Below, one piece after another: positions 10,790 to 21,269 of a DNA stretch of 64,000 nucleotides. How positions within the stretch are numbered: the stretch's first letter is position 1; every line of letters starts with the position of its first letter. The translations under genes and the position numbers were made by a program. Below the pieces are notes generated by a model that did no database searches, was not told where the DNA came from, and was given only the letters and a program-made list of their open reading frames with translations. The stretch is from Cercospora beticola (Eukaryota; Ascomycota; Dothideomycetes; Mycosphaerellales; Mycosphaerellaceae), in NCBI RefSeq assembly GCF_033473495.1, contig NC_088942.1, positions 1,612,001 to 1,676,000 of the forward strand, read 5' to 3'.

Positions 10790-11609
10790 GATTATCCGAG
10801 GGAAGAGCGGGGCAGTGATGAAGAAGTGTTGGGCAGGAAGCGCTCAGTTGCTTGTGTGTATGCTTGGTATTGCTTGTGTTCCGGAGATACTAGGGGCAGG
10901 TCAACCTGTCTTATTATACTTACGCTGATGCCTGGACGCGCAACACATTCTCAATGCATTCGCGGTAACCGAGCCTCTCACAATGGCATATGGCTGAAGC
11001 GACCATGATCAGCGACTTCAGCGCATTGCAGACCCATTACACTCGGTCGGACCGATGTCGTGCGATGGCTGCCTTGGGACATAGCCCTCAGCTGAACTGC
11101 TGCTGTAGCGATACAGCCTCGTAATGATGGGGACTTTCAGGAGCTTGATGAGCGAAGGTCGCAAAGCTCGCTTCGAAAGGAAGAGGCTCTGAGCTCTGGC
11201 GCAACGCTTTCGGAAGGCACGGCGCCGACGCTAGACTGTTTGAGGGATGGTGTTGCGCTGAGCATGGGCGTATGCGCCAGCACGGCGGGCCTCACATTCA
11301 GACGGCACGCCTGACGGTGTATGTCCTGTCGACCTTTGTGTTATCCTTCGTAACGATTGGGTATTGCAGTGAGAAATGATTCGAACACAACGTGGTGGCA
11401 ATGGCTGTAGAGCTATCATTGCGAGAGTCTACATCCTGTAGCTCCGCTCATTGTCTACACAAGTATGGCTTTGGCCTCCGGAAGAACTGCTTTTGTATCT
11501 ATAACATTGACCAATAATTCAACCAAAACCCTGAACGCCTTCGCTAATCGCTCAAACGCAGCACGCATGTCGCATCGTAGAGCATCGTCTCGTGTCGTAA
11601 CTCGTTCCA
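10790..11609. other. Intergenic spacer
   Basis: Upstream of the DUF7702 gene and downstream of the MFS transporter, both on the minus strand. Only short unsupported frames; no repeat, RNA gene or clear regulatory motif seen. Confidence 0.5.
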
Positions 11610-13148
11610 TCACTCGTCCCGCGTATAGCTACTCTTCTGCCTCCACCTCTGTCCATAGCGCATGAGGAAGATAGGTATGGGCGCCAGACACAGACTTATC
11701 CCCCCGAGAGCTGTAAAAGCCAAACCGTAGCCAGTTCGTTCGACCAGTGGTTCCGCCAGTAACGGCAGGAATGTTCCCATTAGGCATCTTGTGACAATGA
11801 CTGCGGTCATAGCAGAAGCAGAATACATGCCAAAAGCGTCCACCAGGTAGGCCGTCAACGGCAGGTATCCAAACATGAGAGCTGCGCCCAGAAGCGCTAC
11901 AGAGATGAGCATCACCGGGAGAGGAAGTGCAGCTTGTGCAACCCAGCCATACATCGTCACAACAATAGATAGGAAGAATCCGCCCAAGATCACAAGAGGG
12001 AGACGATATTCCGGATGGCCCACTCCCTTGCCTCGCGTTTCTCGAAGGCGAATGTATATCCTGTCGAGAGTTTGGTTGCAAAGTGTTACACTGACTAAAG
12101 AGCCAGCACTGAAGGAGATGAACGCAAGGCCTGTCGCGGCAGGTGAGAGGTCGTAGACTGTTTCCAAGATGTCCGGGAGTGTTGTAGAAAGAATGTAGAA
12201 GAAGGAATAGCTGACGCTGCCAACTATCGAAACCGCTTGGAGAACGCCTGAGCCCCAGAACACGACCGCAGGGCGCATGATTTGCTGCCACAGACCTGTC
12301 CCATTGGCTTCGCCTTGAATTTCGTAAACAGTGCGCCAGGCCGTGTCACCGGTCTCTTTCCTCAGCTTAGCTGCTCGAGTATTGAGAATTTTGACTTTAA
12401 AGGTCTCACGAAACAGCAGCAAGAAGGTAATTTCACAGAAAGTGGCCAGTCCAGCAGATGCCCACAGAATTGATCGCCATCCAAGCTTCTCGGCGATTAG
12501 ACCGGCAGTCGCTGGGCCTATTGCGCCGCCCAGCAGAGGCGCCAGCATAATCAAGCTCATGGCCGCGCCCCGCTGCTCTGAAATGAACATGTCGCCCACA
12601 ATGGCTGGATTAAGCACGTTCGATGCGACAGCCAGTCCAGTGAAGAAGCGGCTCGCAATGAGCAGGTTCGCACTAGGTGCCAATGCTGCTACAACAGTTG
12701 CTGTGATGAAGAGAGTGTTTGTTACGTTCATGACTGGATATCGTCCGAAGACCTCCGACAGCGGCGCGATGAATAATGGGCCAGCTGCTTCGCCCAGCTC
12801 CCAGATTGTGACGAGAAGCACGCTGGCAGACTTGTTCTTGTGCCCATCCAGGTCCACTACTATGCGACCGGCGACCGGTACGAGTGAGATGCAGGTGAAG
12901 GTCACGCTGAACGCTGTCAACGCCAGGAGGGCTACAGCACTCCACTTGTATGCATCACTCCATGTGTAGGGATTCTCAGGGTCGCCATTGGGATCGAAGT
13001 CAACAATGTTCTTGGTCTTTGCGTCATCGTAGTCTGGGGAACCTCGGTGTTCGTTTGCTAGAAGCGGTGAGCTTTCGTCCATGGTCGTGGAATGTGCTCC
13101 AGGCAGTTCGCTATCGTGTTCATCGACACCGTTCGTCATGTCGCACAA
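11610..13148 (-). CDS. MFS multidrug transporter, DHA1 family
   Basis: A single-exon, 512-residue major facilitator superfamily proton antiporter, expected in the plasma membrane and exporting drugs, polyamines or other toxic compounds. After a hydrophilic N-terminus come the pre-TM1 signature NPYTWSDAYKW and about twelve transmembrane helices. The loop after TM2 has the DHA1 motif-A variant PLSEVFGRYPV. A long central cytoplasmic loop (around LNTRAAKLRKETGD) separates the two halves, and the C-terminus is short and basic. This arrangement is typical of fungal Tpo/Flr-type pumps of 480-560 residues. Met4 could also serve as the start. No secondary-metabolite genes are nearby, so a cluster role is not indicated. 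The substrate cannot be predicted. Confidence 0.9.
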   Translation of the reverse strand: MCDMTNGVDEHDSELPGAHSTTMDESSPLLANEHRGSPDYDDAKTKNIVDFDPNGDPENPYTWSDAYKWSAVALLALTAFSVTFTCISLVPVAGRIVVDLDGHKNKSASVLLVTIWELGEAAGPLFIAPLSEVFGRYPVMNVTNTLFITATVVAALAPSANLLIASRFFTGLAVASNVLNPAIVGDMFISEQRGAAMSLIMLAPLLGGAIGPATAGLIAEKLGWRSILWASAGLATFCEITFLLLFRETFKVKILNTRAAKLRKETGDTAWRTVYEIQGEANGTGLWQQIMRPAVVFWGSGVLQAVSIVGSVSYSFFYILSTTLPDILETVYDLSPAATGLAFISFSAGSLVSVTLCNQTLDRIYIRLRETRGKGVGHPEYRLPLVILGGFFLSIVVTMYGWVAQAALPLPVMLISVALLGAALMFGYLPLTAYLVDAFGMYSASAMTAVIVTRCLMGTFLPLLAEPLVERTGYGLAFTALGGISLCLAPIPIFLMRYGQRWRQKSSYTRDE

Positions 13149-14038
13149 TGTGAAGAAGGATAGTGAAGAGGGAATGCAATAGAAAAAGTGCAGCAGAAGA
13201 CCCGCAGTAATCCGTTGACGCAGTGGGCTGGCCAGCGCCCTGCATGCGGCTGGTCTAAATAGAGTTTGCGTTAGCGCCTAGGTATGCTATCCTTTCCTCT
13301 TTTCCGACCGTCATGCAATAGTGCTTCCATCCAGTCCGCGCACAAGGGTCGTATATGTTGAAGATATGCTATGTGGCGAGAGACGTCGTGAGAGCTATGT
13401 GCATTGTCGGAACTCGGGCAACGTCGTGCAGTACAAAGCGGATGGTGTGCTCGTGTCGGATGCTGCCAAGATTCACGGAAGCACGCAAGCACGCTTCGAG
13501 CTGTGCCCCAGAAATTTCTCTTTCTTCCGGACTGCCGTCTTGCTCTAAAATTCAACCACGGCTAGCGTCGGTGATTGCTGTGAGCGGCATCTGGCCATAG
13601 ACCTTTCAGAAATGCGATGAGGCGCTATGCTAGGATTGCCTGACGATCTGAGTAAGTCCAGATGCTGGAAGGCCTGGAAAGCATGGGAAGCAGTCAGATT
13701 GCCGGCAATGGGTAACATCTTGCTTGGCAGCGTGATCTTATCGGCATGTGAAGTGCCCTTGAGCTCTTGCGGTGAGGCTACGGATTGCGAGAGGCCTCTA
13801 AGCATCCAGGCAGGTCATGCTTCAGCGAGAGTCCAGTGAATATGCAGTCCATGCTGAATGGTAGGCCAGGAACGCGAGGATGCTGTCGAGGTAACCAAAC
13901 CTGGATGCATTCAGCAGATATTCGATGCTTCCGCACCGCGTACAGCATCGTCGCGTTGTCGAGTCGTGCACTATCGCTGGCTTTCCTGAGCAAAGGGAGT
14001 AGTCGGTGAGGCGGCTAGTTTGACCAAAGCAGGACAGG
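13149..14038. other. Intergenic spacer
   Basis: Between the MFS transporter start (-) and the stop of the tiny membrane-protein gene (-). Short frames on both strands, none with domain, signal peptide or codon bias. I see nothing convincing in it. Confidence 0.5.
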
Positions 14039-14236
14039 TCATCGCTGCGCATTCATCCTCTGGGCTGCCAGACTGAAGATAGCTACGGAGGACATGAATA
14101 ACACCAGGTTGTAGAAGGCATTGCGCGAATATGCGCTCTCCTCTGCTTCGGTCCGTGCCTCGACGAACAGTCGGCGAAGGTTGGGCAAGTTGGACGGCTG
14201 TATGGGAATGAGCCGCTGTTCATGATCAGATGCCAT
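14039..14236 (-). CDS. Tiny single-pass membrane protein, 65 residues
   Basis: A short, complete frame starting in a good context (AACATGG). It encodes a polar N-terminal half with an arginine-rich stretch (NLRRLFVEARTEAEES) and one C-terminal membrane span (FYNLVLFMSSVAIFSLAAQ), ending in a basic tail. Codons lean to C/G at the third position, as in neighbouring real genes. It lies head to head with the AP-1 beta gene, starts 438 bp apart. The N-in, tail-anchored look would suit a small organelle-membrane protein, but I recognise no family. It could also be the last exon of a larger gene, although the strong start context argues against that. Confidence 0.5.
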   Translation of the reverse strand: MASDHEQRLIPIQPSNLPNLRRLFVEARTEAEESAYSRNAFYNLVLFMSSVAIFSLAAQRMNAQR

Positions 14237-14674
14237 GTTTTCCGTACCATTTCTATGATGCGCGATGTGATACCACCCTCCGCACCGAACGATACAGTGT
14301 GCTTTCGATGCAAGTGATGTCGAGGTAAGATTTGTGCTTTAGGGGTGTTCGACGGCAGTCGCTCTTGGCTAGAACGCTGTGACATCTGCACCACAGCGTA
14401 GCAGCAGCCCACTTCCCGTGACTTTTGGCCTGAACAGCAAACACCAACCGACCTCACGCCGCCACCAGACACTCCCGCTCCGCCAGCCACGATTTCGAGC
14501 GACCTTTGGTCCCTTTCCTTCCAGCGATTTCCTTTCCTGCTATTGGGGACCGCTGCGGCGGAGCGCGTACCGAAGAGGCCACGTCAATAGCTGTACTTGC
14601 GGTCTGGCTTTGTATGGAGTAAAAGGGAGCGATCACGCGCGTCACCAGCTGCATCACGACAGAAAGGACACAAC

Positions 14675-16940
14675 ATGGCAGTCAACAGGCTGCGGAGTGC
14701 GCTGGGCACAGCGCGGAAGGGCGAGACGTTTGAGCTGCGAGCAGGCCTGGTGTCTCAATATGCCTGGGAGCGGAAGGAATCGATACAGAAGACCATCATG
14801 TCCATGACATTAGGGAAAGACGTCTCCGCACTATTTCCCGATGTGTTAAAGAACATTGCAACGCCGGACCTGGATCAGAAGAAGCTGGTGTATCTATATC
14901 TCATGAACTACGCCAAATCACATCCCGACCTGTGTATTCTCGCCGTAAACACATTCGTCCAGGACTCCGAGGACCCAAACCCGTTAGTGCGAGCGCTCGC
15001 AATACGAACGATGGGATGCATCAGGGTAGACAAGATGGTGGATTATATGGAAGAACCTCTGCGAAAGACACTTAAGGACGAGTCACCATATGTGCGGAAA
15101 ACAGCGGCGCTCTGCGTGGCCAAGTTGTTTGACTTGAACCCCTCGCTGTGCATCGAAAATGGCTTCTTGGAGACTTTGCAAGAGATGATCGCTGACAGCA
15201 ACCCGATGGTCGTGGCAAATTCAGTGACTGCTCTTGCAGAGATCACAGAAGCGGCGCCAGAGACGAATGCCCTTGTGGTAACGGCTCAGACCTTGAAGAA
15301 GCTCCTATTGGCACTGAATGAATGCACAGAATGGGGGCGGATTACAATTTTGGAAACTCTGGCCGACTACAAGCCACAAGATGCAAAAGAAGCGGAGCAC
15401 GTCTGCGAACGGGTCGTGCCACAATTTCAGCATGTCAACCCTTCTGTGGTTCTGGCAGCTGTTAAAGCGGTCTTCTTGCACATGCAGTACATTGAAAACG
15501 CTTCTCTACATGCCACCTACCTCAAGAAGATGTCGCCACCTCTAGTCACACTCATCTCAAGCCAGCCTGAAGTACAGTACGTGGCACTGCGGAATATTGA
15601 TCTCCTGCTTCAAAAGCAGCCAGGATTACTCGAGAAAGAAATGCGCGTCTTCTTCTGCAAGTACAATGATCCGCCATACCTGAAATTGCAAAAGCTCGAA
15701 GTAATGGTACGAATCGCAAACTCAACCAACGTGGATCAACTACTGGCCGAATTGAAAGAGTATGCAGTTGAGGTCGATGTTGACTTCGTTCGGAAAGCAG
15801 TACGTGCAATTGGGCAGGTTGCAATCAAGATCGAGGAGTGCACGGAAAAGGCTGTCAATGTTCTGCTGGAGCTCATCAACACAAAGGTCGGCTATGTTGT
15901 GCAAGAGGTGATCGTTGTCATCAAAGATATCTTCCGGAAGTACCCCGGCTACGAAGGGATAATACCTACACTTTGCCAGTGCATCGACGATTTGGATGAT
16001 CCCAAGGCGCGTGGGAGTTTGATCTGGATCGTGGGCGAATATGCCGAGAAGATCTCGAACGCTGGTGACATCCTCGAAGGCTTTGTCGACGACTTCAACG
16101 AAGAATTCACACAGGTAATTACGTTCTTCCAATCAGTGACGACAGCACGCTAACATTGCGTAGACCCAGCTTCAGATCCTCACCGCTGTCGTCAAGCTCT
16201 TCCTGAAGAAGCCAGATCAAGCACAAGGGCTCGTACAGAAGGTCCTGCAGGCAGCAACAGCCGAGAACGACAACCCAGATGTTCGAGACAGGGCATACGT
16301 CTACTGGCGCCTGCTCTCTTCAGATCCTCAGATTGCCAAGAACATTGTACTCGCACAACGGCCGCAAATTACGTCCACGATACCCGCTCTGCCACCGCCA
16401 CTCCTGGATCAGCTCTTGCCCAACCTATCTACCTTGGCATCGGTCTACCACAAGCCGGCGAAGACATTCCTGGGGGCTGGCCGCAGCTCCGCGCTGCAAG
16501 AAGAAGCCATCGAGGAAGCCAAGCAAAACGCGAAGGAGAACCCGATCGCTGCTGCTGCAGTTTCGGCTGCAATCGCAGGAACAAGTGCACCACCTGCACA
16601 GAACAACGCCGAAAATTTGCTCGACATCGACTTCGACGGTGCAGCCCCAGCATCGATGCAGAAAGCCCCCGGTGCTGGCGCTTCAGGACTAGAAGGGCTT
16701 GCTGGTACACCTCAACGTGTCGCAAGTCCAGCGCTGAATTCACCAGCAATTGGTGGTGGACTCGAAGACTTGATGGGTCTTGGCGGTGATCCAACGCCTG
16801 CAAACGCCAACGGCGGAGGAAGCAATGATCTTATGAATGGGGTTTCCGGGATGAGCATGGATGATCAGCCACCTCCACCGCAGACGCAGATGAATGGCGG
16901 AGGCAAGAAGACGAACGAAGATCTTTTAGGTCTGTTCTGA
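14675..16940 (+). CDS. APL2: AP-1 complex subunit beta (beta-adaptin)
   Basis: Large subunit of the clathrin adaptor AP-1, which sorts cargo between trans-Golgi and endosomes and recruits clathrin. Two exons (14675..16114, 16164..16940) join across a 49-nt intron with a GTAATT donor, GCTAAC branch and TAG acceptor, giving 738 residues. The start [25 protein letters not shown] is the conserved beta-adaptin opening. The HEAT-repeat trunk covers about residues 10-560, with near-invariant blocks such as [20 protein letters not shown]. The hinge carries a clathrin box (LLDID, near residue 632), and the tail ends EDLLGLF. There is no appendage (ear) domain, and the length matches fungal AP-1 beta (about 730-750) rather than animal proteins. 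AP-2 beta is the alternative; trunk similarity and missing ear favour AP-1. Confidence 0.94.
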
Positions 16941-17834
16941 ACATAGGATGAGTTGCAGAGCAATACACTGCCAACATGACACTGAGCCGTCATGCCCAGA
17001 AGCCAGCTCCAGTGCTAGTCCCGCCTCACACCAGCTTGCCCAACGATGACGACGAGCAACCAGTCAACCGTTGCCCACGAATGTTGTATACGATGTTCGT
17101 CGCATAAGGAAACCGGAACACGCCAGTCACAACATGAAGCTTGAAGCCCGGCGTAGCCTCGTGCCTGATGTGCGAGCTCGCGGCCACATCATTGCCAATG
17201 ACGTGAAAGTCGCAGAACAGCGGCACGAATGCACCCAGGACAGCTCAGCAAGCGTCATACAATTCTTACAGGGGGCCGCACTGGCTCGCGCGATGCAACA
17301 TACTGTACGGCTTGATGCCAGAGATGCTACGAACACAACAAACAGGCGTATGTAACGATACGACGTAGACAAAAGCATGCCCAAGCGTGTGCCGAGCACA
17401 AAATCCAGTAATCACAAAAGCTATGCTCGCTGCACGACATATATTCCACTTCAGCCCGTATCACAACACAATCACCCACAAAATGATTGCAGCCCTTGGC
17501 CTGCCCCCTTGAGGTCGGACTTATGGCGTGAACAGTATTGCCAGAGGTTTCAATTGCATTGTTCTGCTCGCTTTCCACGATCCCATCTTCACACCGCTCA
17601 CAACTCATATTTAAAGCACACAATTGATCAGCACAATAGTGATCCAGTGCATCTGCGAGACACTGCGCGACATTCTGTCTTTACTGGCATCTTTTGATGC
17701 AAGCCAACTCGGAACGGCTCTTCTCGAGACACCATAAGCAACATGAACGAGGGCTGTTGTGGAACATGCAAAAGCCCATGCAGCCACAGCGGCGATGTCA
17801 AATATGATGAATTGAGAAGTTATGCATCAATGCT
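16941..17834. other. Convergent intergenic region
   Basis: Lies between the stop of AP-1 beta (+) and the stop of the second MFS transporter (-). It should hold both 3' UTRs. It also contains a minus-strand cysteine-rich frame listed separately (17127-17378) and another cysteine-containing frame (17327-17623) with no start that makes sense. Confidence 0.5.
17127..17378 (-). CDS. Possible small secreted cysteine-rich protein
   Basis: A candidate 83-residue frame. It opens with a signal-peptide-like segment (MLLSTSYRYIRLFVVFVASL: basic n-region, hydrophobic core, then Ala/Ser), followed by six cysteines arranged as CC, CxxC and CxC within about 35 residues. The size and cysteine pattern would suit a fungal secreted effector or antimicrobial-type peptide. 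Against it: the C-terminal third is basic and unstructured-looking, the codons show no clear bias, and it sits where two converging genes should have 3' UTRs. A GTAAGA inside the frame could be an intron donor. Chance is a realistic explanation. Confidence 0.25.
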   Translation of the reverse strand: MLLSTSYRYIRLFVVFVASLASSRTVCCIARASAAPCKNCMTLAELSWVHSCRCSATFTSLAMMWPRARTSGTRLRRASSFML

Positions 17835-19486
17835 CTACAGATTCACAACCCGAGACTTGCGTATACGCTCACCATAGAAGTAAAAAAGGAACGGCACCGG
17901 CGTCATTCCCAACGCAATGAACGCGATCAGACTATTGCCCCAGCCAAGCCCTAGCTTGTCGTACATGCTCAGCCCTGCCAGAGGTAGGAGACCCCCAACG
18001 ATTGATCTCAGGACTGTGATTGCGGCAGTGGCGGAAGCTGCGTAAAGTGAATAGGCATCGATGACATATTGCTGCGATAGCTCGTCAGTGAGCTTTCTTC
18101 AATAATCTGTAAAGAACTCACCTGAATGCAGATCAAGGCGGCAATGATGCCAATACCGAAAAGTAGGGTTCCGAAGAGTGGGACGGCCCATTGGATCTGG
18201 TAGTTTGCCGTCCAGCCGTAAATGAAGAGCCCAACAGGTATAAGCCAGCCCGTGTACATGAGGATAAGGAGTCGATACTCTGGTTTCAGGTCGCCATCGT
18301 TCTTCGCAGCTTTGGACTTCAAAAGCTTGTCTGAGGCGCCACCGATCAAGAAGAGCCCGATGAACATTCCGATACCAGATCCCAGGTATGTCAATCCCAC
18401 AGTGGAGGATGAAAAGCCGTAGTATTCCATGAAGACGAAGGTAAACGTCGTGTAGAGCAGGTATAAGACTCCGTACACGAACGCGCCGTAGATTGCCATT
18501 AGGCTGACAATTGGTGAGAGGAAAAGCATCTTGAATGGCCGAATGAGAGCTCGGGAAAGGCGAGCTTTGGGCGTGAGGCCATCATCCTGAATAGAGCGGA
18601 GGGAGACATTGCCTGTCTCCTTTCGCAAGCGTTTTGCTTTGCGATCGAGGAGCGTGACGGAGAACGTCTCGCGACAGAACAGAGCGTGAGCGACTGTGCA
18701 TACGCCATAGGCGATGGTGATGACCCAGAAAGTCCATCTCCAGCCCGCGTCCGCTGCAAGGTAAGCGCCGGCTATGGGGCCAATGACCTTTCACCGTGGT
18801 TAGCTTGTATAGCCGCAACACGAAGGAACTCATGAACTTACTGGTCCGAGAAGGGGTCCCATACCAAACAAGGCCATGCTCAGCCCTCGCTTTTCCTGGG
18901 AAACAAGATCCGCAATCGACGCACCACCCAGCGTAACAGGACACACACCAAAGCATCCAGCGAAGAATCTGAAGACGATGAGCTGCGGCATACTGCTCGC
19001 CACCGCGCAGGCAATCGTGAAGATGATGAAGAAGATATTCGAGATCAAATACACCGGGTATCGCCCATACATCTCTGACAGCGGGGATATCAACAGAGGA
19101 CCGACAGCGAAGCCCAGAATGTATATCGAAACCACGAGTTCGGGAATCGTTGCGGCGTTGGTCTGGAACTCTCGCAGGACATCTGGGACGGCGGGCGCGA
19201 ACATGCTTGATGCAAGCGGAGTCAAGAAGCAGAGGACGATGACCAGAGCGGTGTTGATCAATTTCGCCTTCGTTGTCCAATTTCGAGGGTTCGCTGGATC
19301 ATTGGGGCCATCCCAATCGACAATATTGGGATCTTGACTGGAAGTATTCTGGCCATCTTCTTGTCGTATGGCTGCTTTTTCCACGTCGTCAATTGACGGG
19401 CTGTCCTGTCTCGATATATTGTCTCTTTCATGGTCCTTTCGATCTTCTAGTGAGGTCCTCGGCGGCGTTCGTTGCGCGTCGGCCAT
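17835..19486 (-). CDS. MFS transporter, DHA1 family (second)
   Basis: Three exons (19486..18842, 18787..18122, 18071..17835) separated by introns of 54 nt (GTAAGT donor, GCTAAC branch, AAG acceptor) and 50 nt (GTGAGT donor, CTGAC branch, CAG acceptor); both splices are phase 0 and give 515 residues. The protein has the pre-TM1 block [10 protein letters not shown], motif A as [12 protein letters not shown], the TM5 motif region ending [13 protein letters not shown], a central loop with LRKETGN, and the C-terminal signature [15 protein letters not shown]. This is a proton-driven exporter of the polyamine/azole-resistance type, expected in the plasma membrane. It is only distantly similar to the transporter at 11.6-13.1 kb and is not a tandem copy. 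Substrate unknown. Confidence 0.91.
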
Positions 19487-20277
19487 TCTTGTGGAGGGAT
19501 GAGCTTAAGCTCTGGTCTGTCCCGATGATGTTGTGCCACCGCTGGAAGGCGGAGCTGTGTTGATCACTTTGAGATAATTTTTGAGGACAGAGATAAGTCA
19601 AGACATCATCACGAAGAATCAAGCAATAGCAAAGCACGACCACGTGGTGTCGGTGGTCGGTGGTGACATTGCGATCGGGAGGTTCATTGCACGGGATCTA
19701 CGTTTCCTGGAGTAGATTGTGCAGTGTCGAAGCCATCGGCGTATCTGTGCCGAGCCAAGGAGGCGGTAGGATTCGAGGCCATAGAGATGTGGCGTCCAGT
19801 CAAAGTGCTTTACCGAGCAGATGTGGCGGCTAAAGGGGTTTGGAGCGTTCGCATAACTTGCACAATTTAGCCTTTGCACCCAACCTCGCAAACCTCGTAT
19901 TTTCGCATTCGGGTGTAACAATGGTATGCAGTCGCTTTCGCAGTGCAGCATTCCGATGGCCTTGCCTGGTGAATGTGCAGCGTGCACAACTTTTCGTGCA
20001 GCTTGTCAAACGTCTTATCCTCTAGTCCAATGACCATAACATGTCCTGTAGGAAACATGTCGCGTAGACTATCACGCTGCGGCGCCAAAATTCTTCGATG
20101 TGCTGTTCAATAAACCGCTTAAGGGGCCTGATATGAAAGCGAGCATGCGCTTGAAGGCCCTATGAGCAAGAAGAAGTTCTTGATAAGCTGTCAATTGCTT
20201 TCGTTCGTGCCAGATCCAGGTACCCCAAAACTTAGGGTCGCAAGTCGTCAAGAGTAGCCAGCTAGAATGGTTGCCAA
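19487..20277. other. Intergenic spacer with a cysteine-rich frame
   Basis: Between the MFS transporter start and the DUF998 gene stop, both minus strand. A minus-strand frame ending at 19867 has six cysteines in its last 40 residues (SECCTAK ... VCEVGCKG). It is preceded by an acceptor-like TTTCCTACAG at 20045-20054, but I found no convincing upstream exon with a signal peptide. Otherwise nothing recognisable. Confidence 0.35.
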
Positions 20278-21024
20278 TCACTCCCGCTTGATTATTTCTT
20301 GGTCCATCTCTTTCATGAATTTTGAGATTTCACCCATCAACATATCTGCCGTGAAGAACATCCAGACCTCTATTGGGTAGATACTGGCTCTTTGATATAG
20401 TCCAGGCGTGGGCCCTTTATCGCCAACGGTAATAAAGGCAACAAAACTAACCAGTCCGATGATACCAGAGACCAGCGACACAACTTTATGCAGTCCCCAG
20501 CGCTCAGCAGCAATACCAGTGAGCAATGAGTTCACATTTCCGGAACCAATTGCTAGAACTGCGCCGAGAATGTGAAAGGGAGCAAGACCGGCTTCTTCTT
20601 CCTTGTCTCCAGCTGGGATTGCCGCGAGCAGAGTGCTACCAATCATGTAACCGACCGCAGCGATCGTTCTTGCTTTGGCCAATTTTGGTGCCTTGAAGCT
20701 ACTGAGGAGAAGTCTTTGACCGAGCAAATAGAGGATTCCATGCGAAAAGAACATGAGATTCATCAAATTACCTCGCGGTGAGACTGCCAGGCGTCCTGTC
20801 TTCTTGTCGACATATTCTTCGGAGACAGCAAGCTGTGAGGTGTAGTGTTCCTTGTAACTATAAGATGGGGAGTGTTCCTGAGATACGTAAAACTCTGTGC
20901 CATAGTAGAGGGCTGGGGTAACAAAATAGATGATGCAGGCGAACACCGCTGGGAGAGTGTTGAGTGTCGATGAGGGAACTGCGTCGCCCGTGGGCTTATT
21001 CGGAGGGCTTCCAGTTGAGGCCAT
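20278..21024 (-). CDS. DUF998-family membrane protein
   Basis: A single-exon, 248-residue multi-pass membrane protein. The start is polar, followed by about six or seven helices, with family-like blocks ALYYGTEFYVSQ after helix 1, GNLMNLMFFSHGILYLLGQR, and ILGAVLAIGSGNVNSLLTG in the core. The C-terminal tail is charged and coiled (ISKFMKEMDQEIIKRE). DUF998 proteins occur in bacteria, archaea and fungi and have no established activity; some annotators treat them as possible transporters or membrane enzymes. It is transcribed away from the mitochondrial uS17 gene with only 245 bp between the start codons, so a shared promoter is likely. Confidence 0.78.
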   Translation of the reverse strand: MASTGSPPNKPTGDAVPSSTLNTLPAVFACIIYFVTPALYYGTEFYVSQEHSPSYSYKEHYTSQLAVSEEYVDKKTGRLAVSPRGNLMNLMFFSHGILYLLGQRLLLSSFKAPKLAKARTIAAVGYMIGSTLLAAIPAGDKEEEAGLAPFHILGAVLAIGSGNVNSLLTGIAAERWGLHKVVSLVSGIIGLVSFVAFITVGDKGPTPGLYQRASIYPIEVWMFFTADMLMGEISKFMKEMDQEIIKRE

Positions 21025-21269
21025 GGCGTCGATGTATGAGCACGAAGAGATGAAATAAGAGATAAGGGCCGTCTGCAGCTGGTCTTGTGCCAGAACAAAT
21101 CAATGTTTCTGCCCGGCGGTAGCCTGTTGCACGTGGTGGAGGTGTTATTGGTCCGTGACGGCCGGGGAAACGACTGTCGCAAGGTCTTGGCTTTGCCGAC
21201 GCTCCGAGAAAGTGCTCCTGGGTCAAGTACGTTCCACCACACGCGATCAGGCAAAGCATCATCACCATC
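21025..21269. promoter_or_regulatory. Compact divergent promoter (DUF998 / mitochondrial uS17)
   Basis: The 245 bp between two opposed start codons. It contains an E-box-like CACGTG at 21130-21135 and an inverted CCAAT box (ATTGG) at 21147-21151, both common in fungal housekeeping promoters. Function is inferred from position and motif only. Confidence 0.45.

Noticed and set aside
9964..13148. Secondary-metabolite cluster around the MFS transporter
   Set aside because: No polyketide synthase, NRPS, terpene synthase or tailoring enzyme lies nearby; a transporter alone is not evidence.
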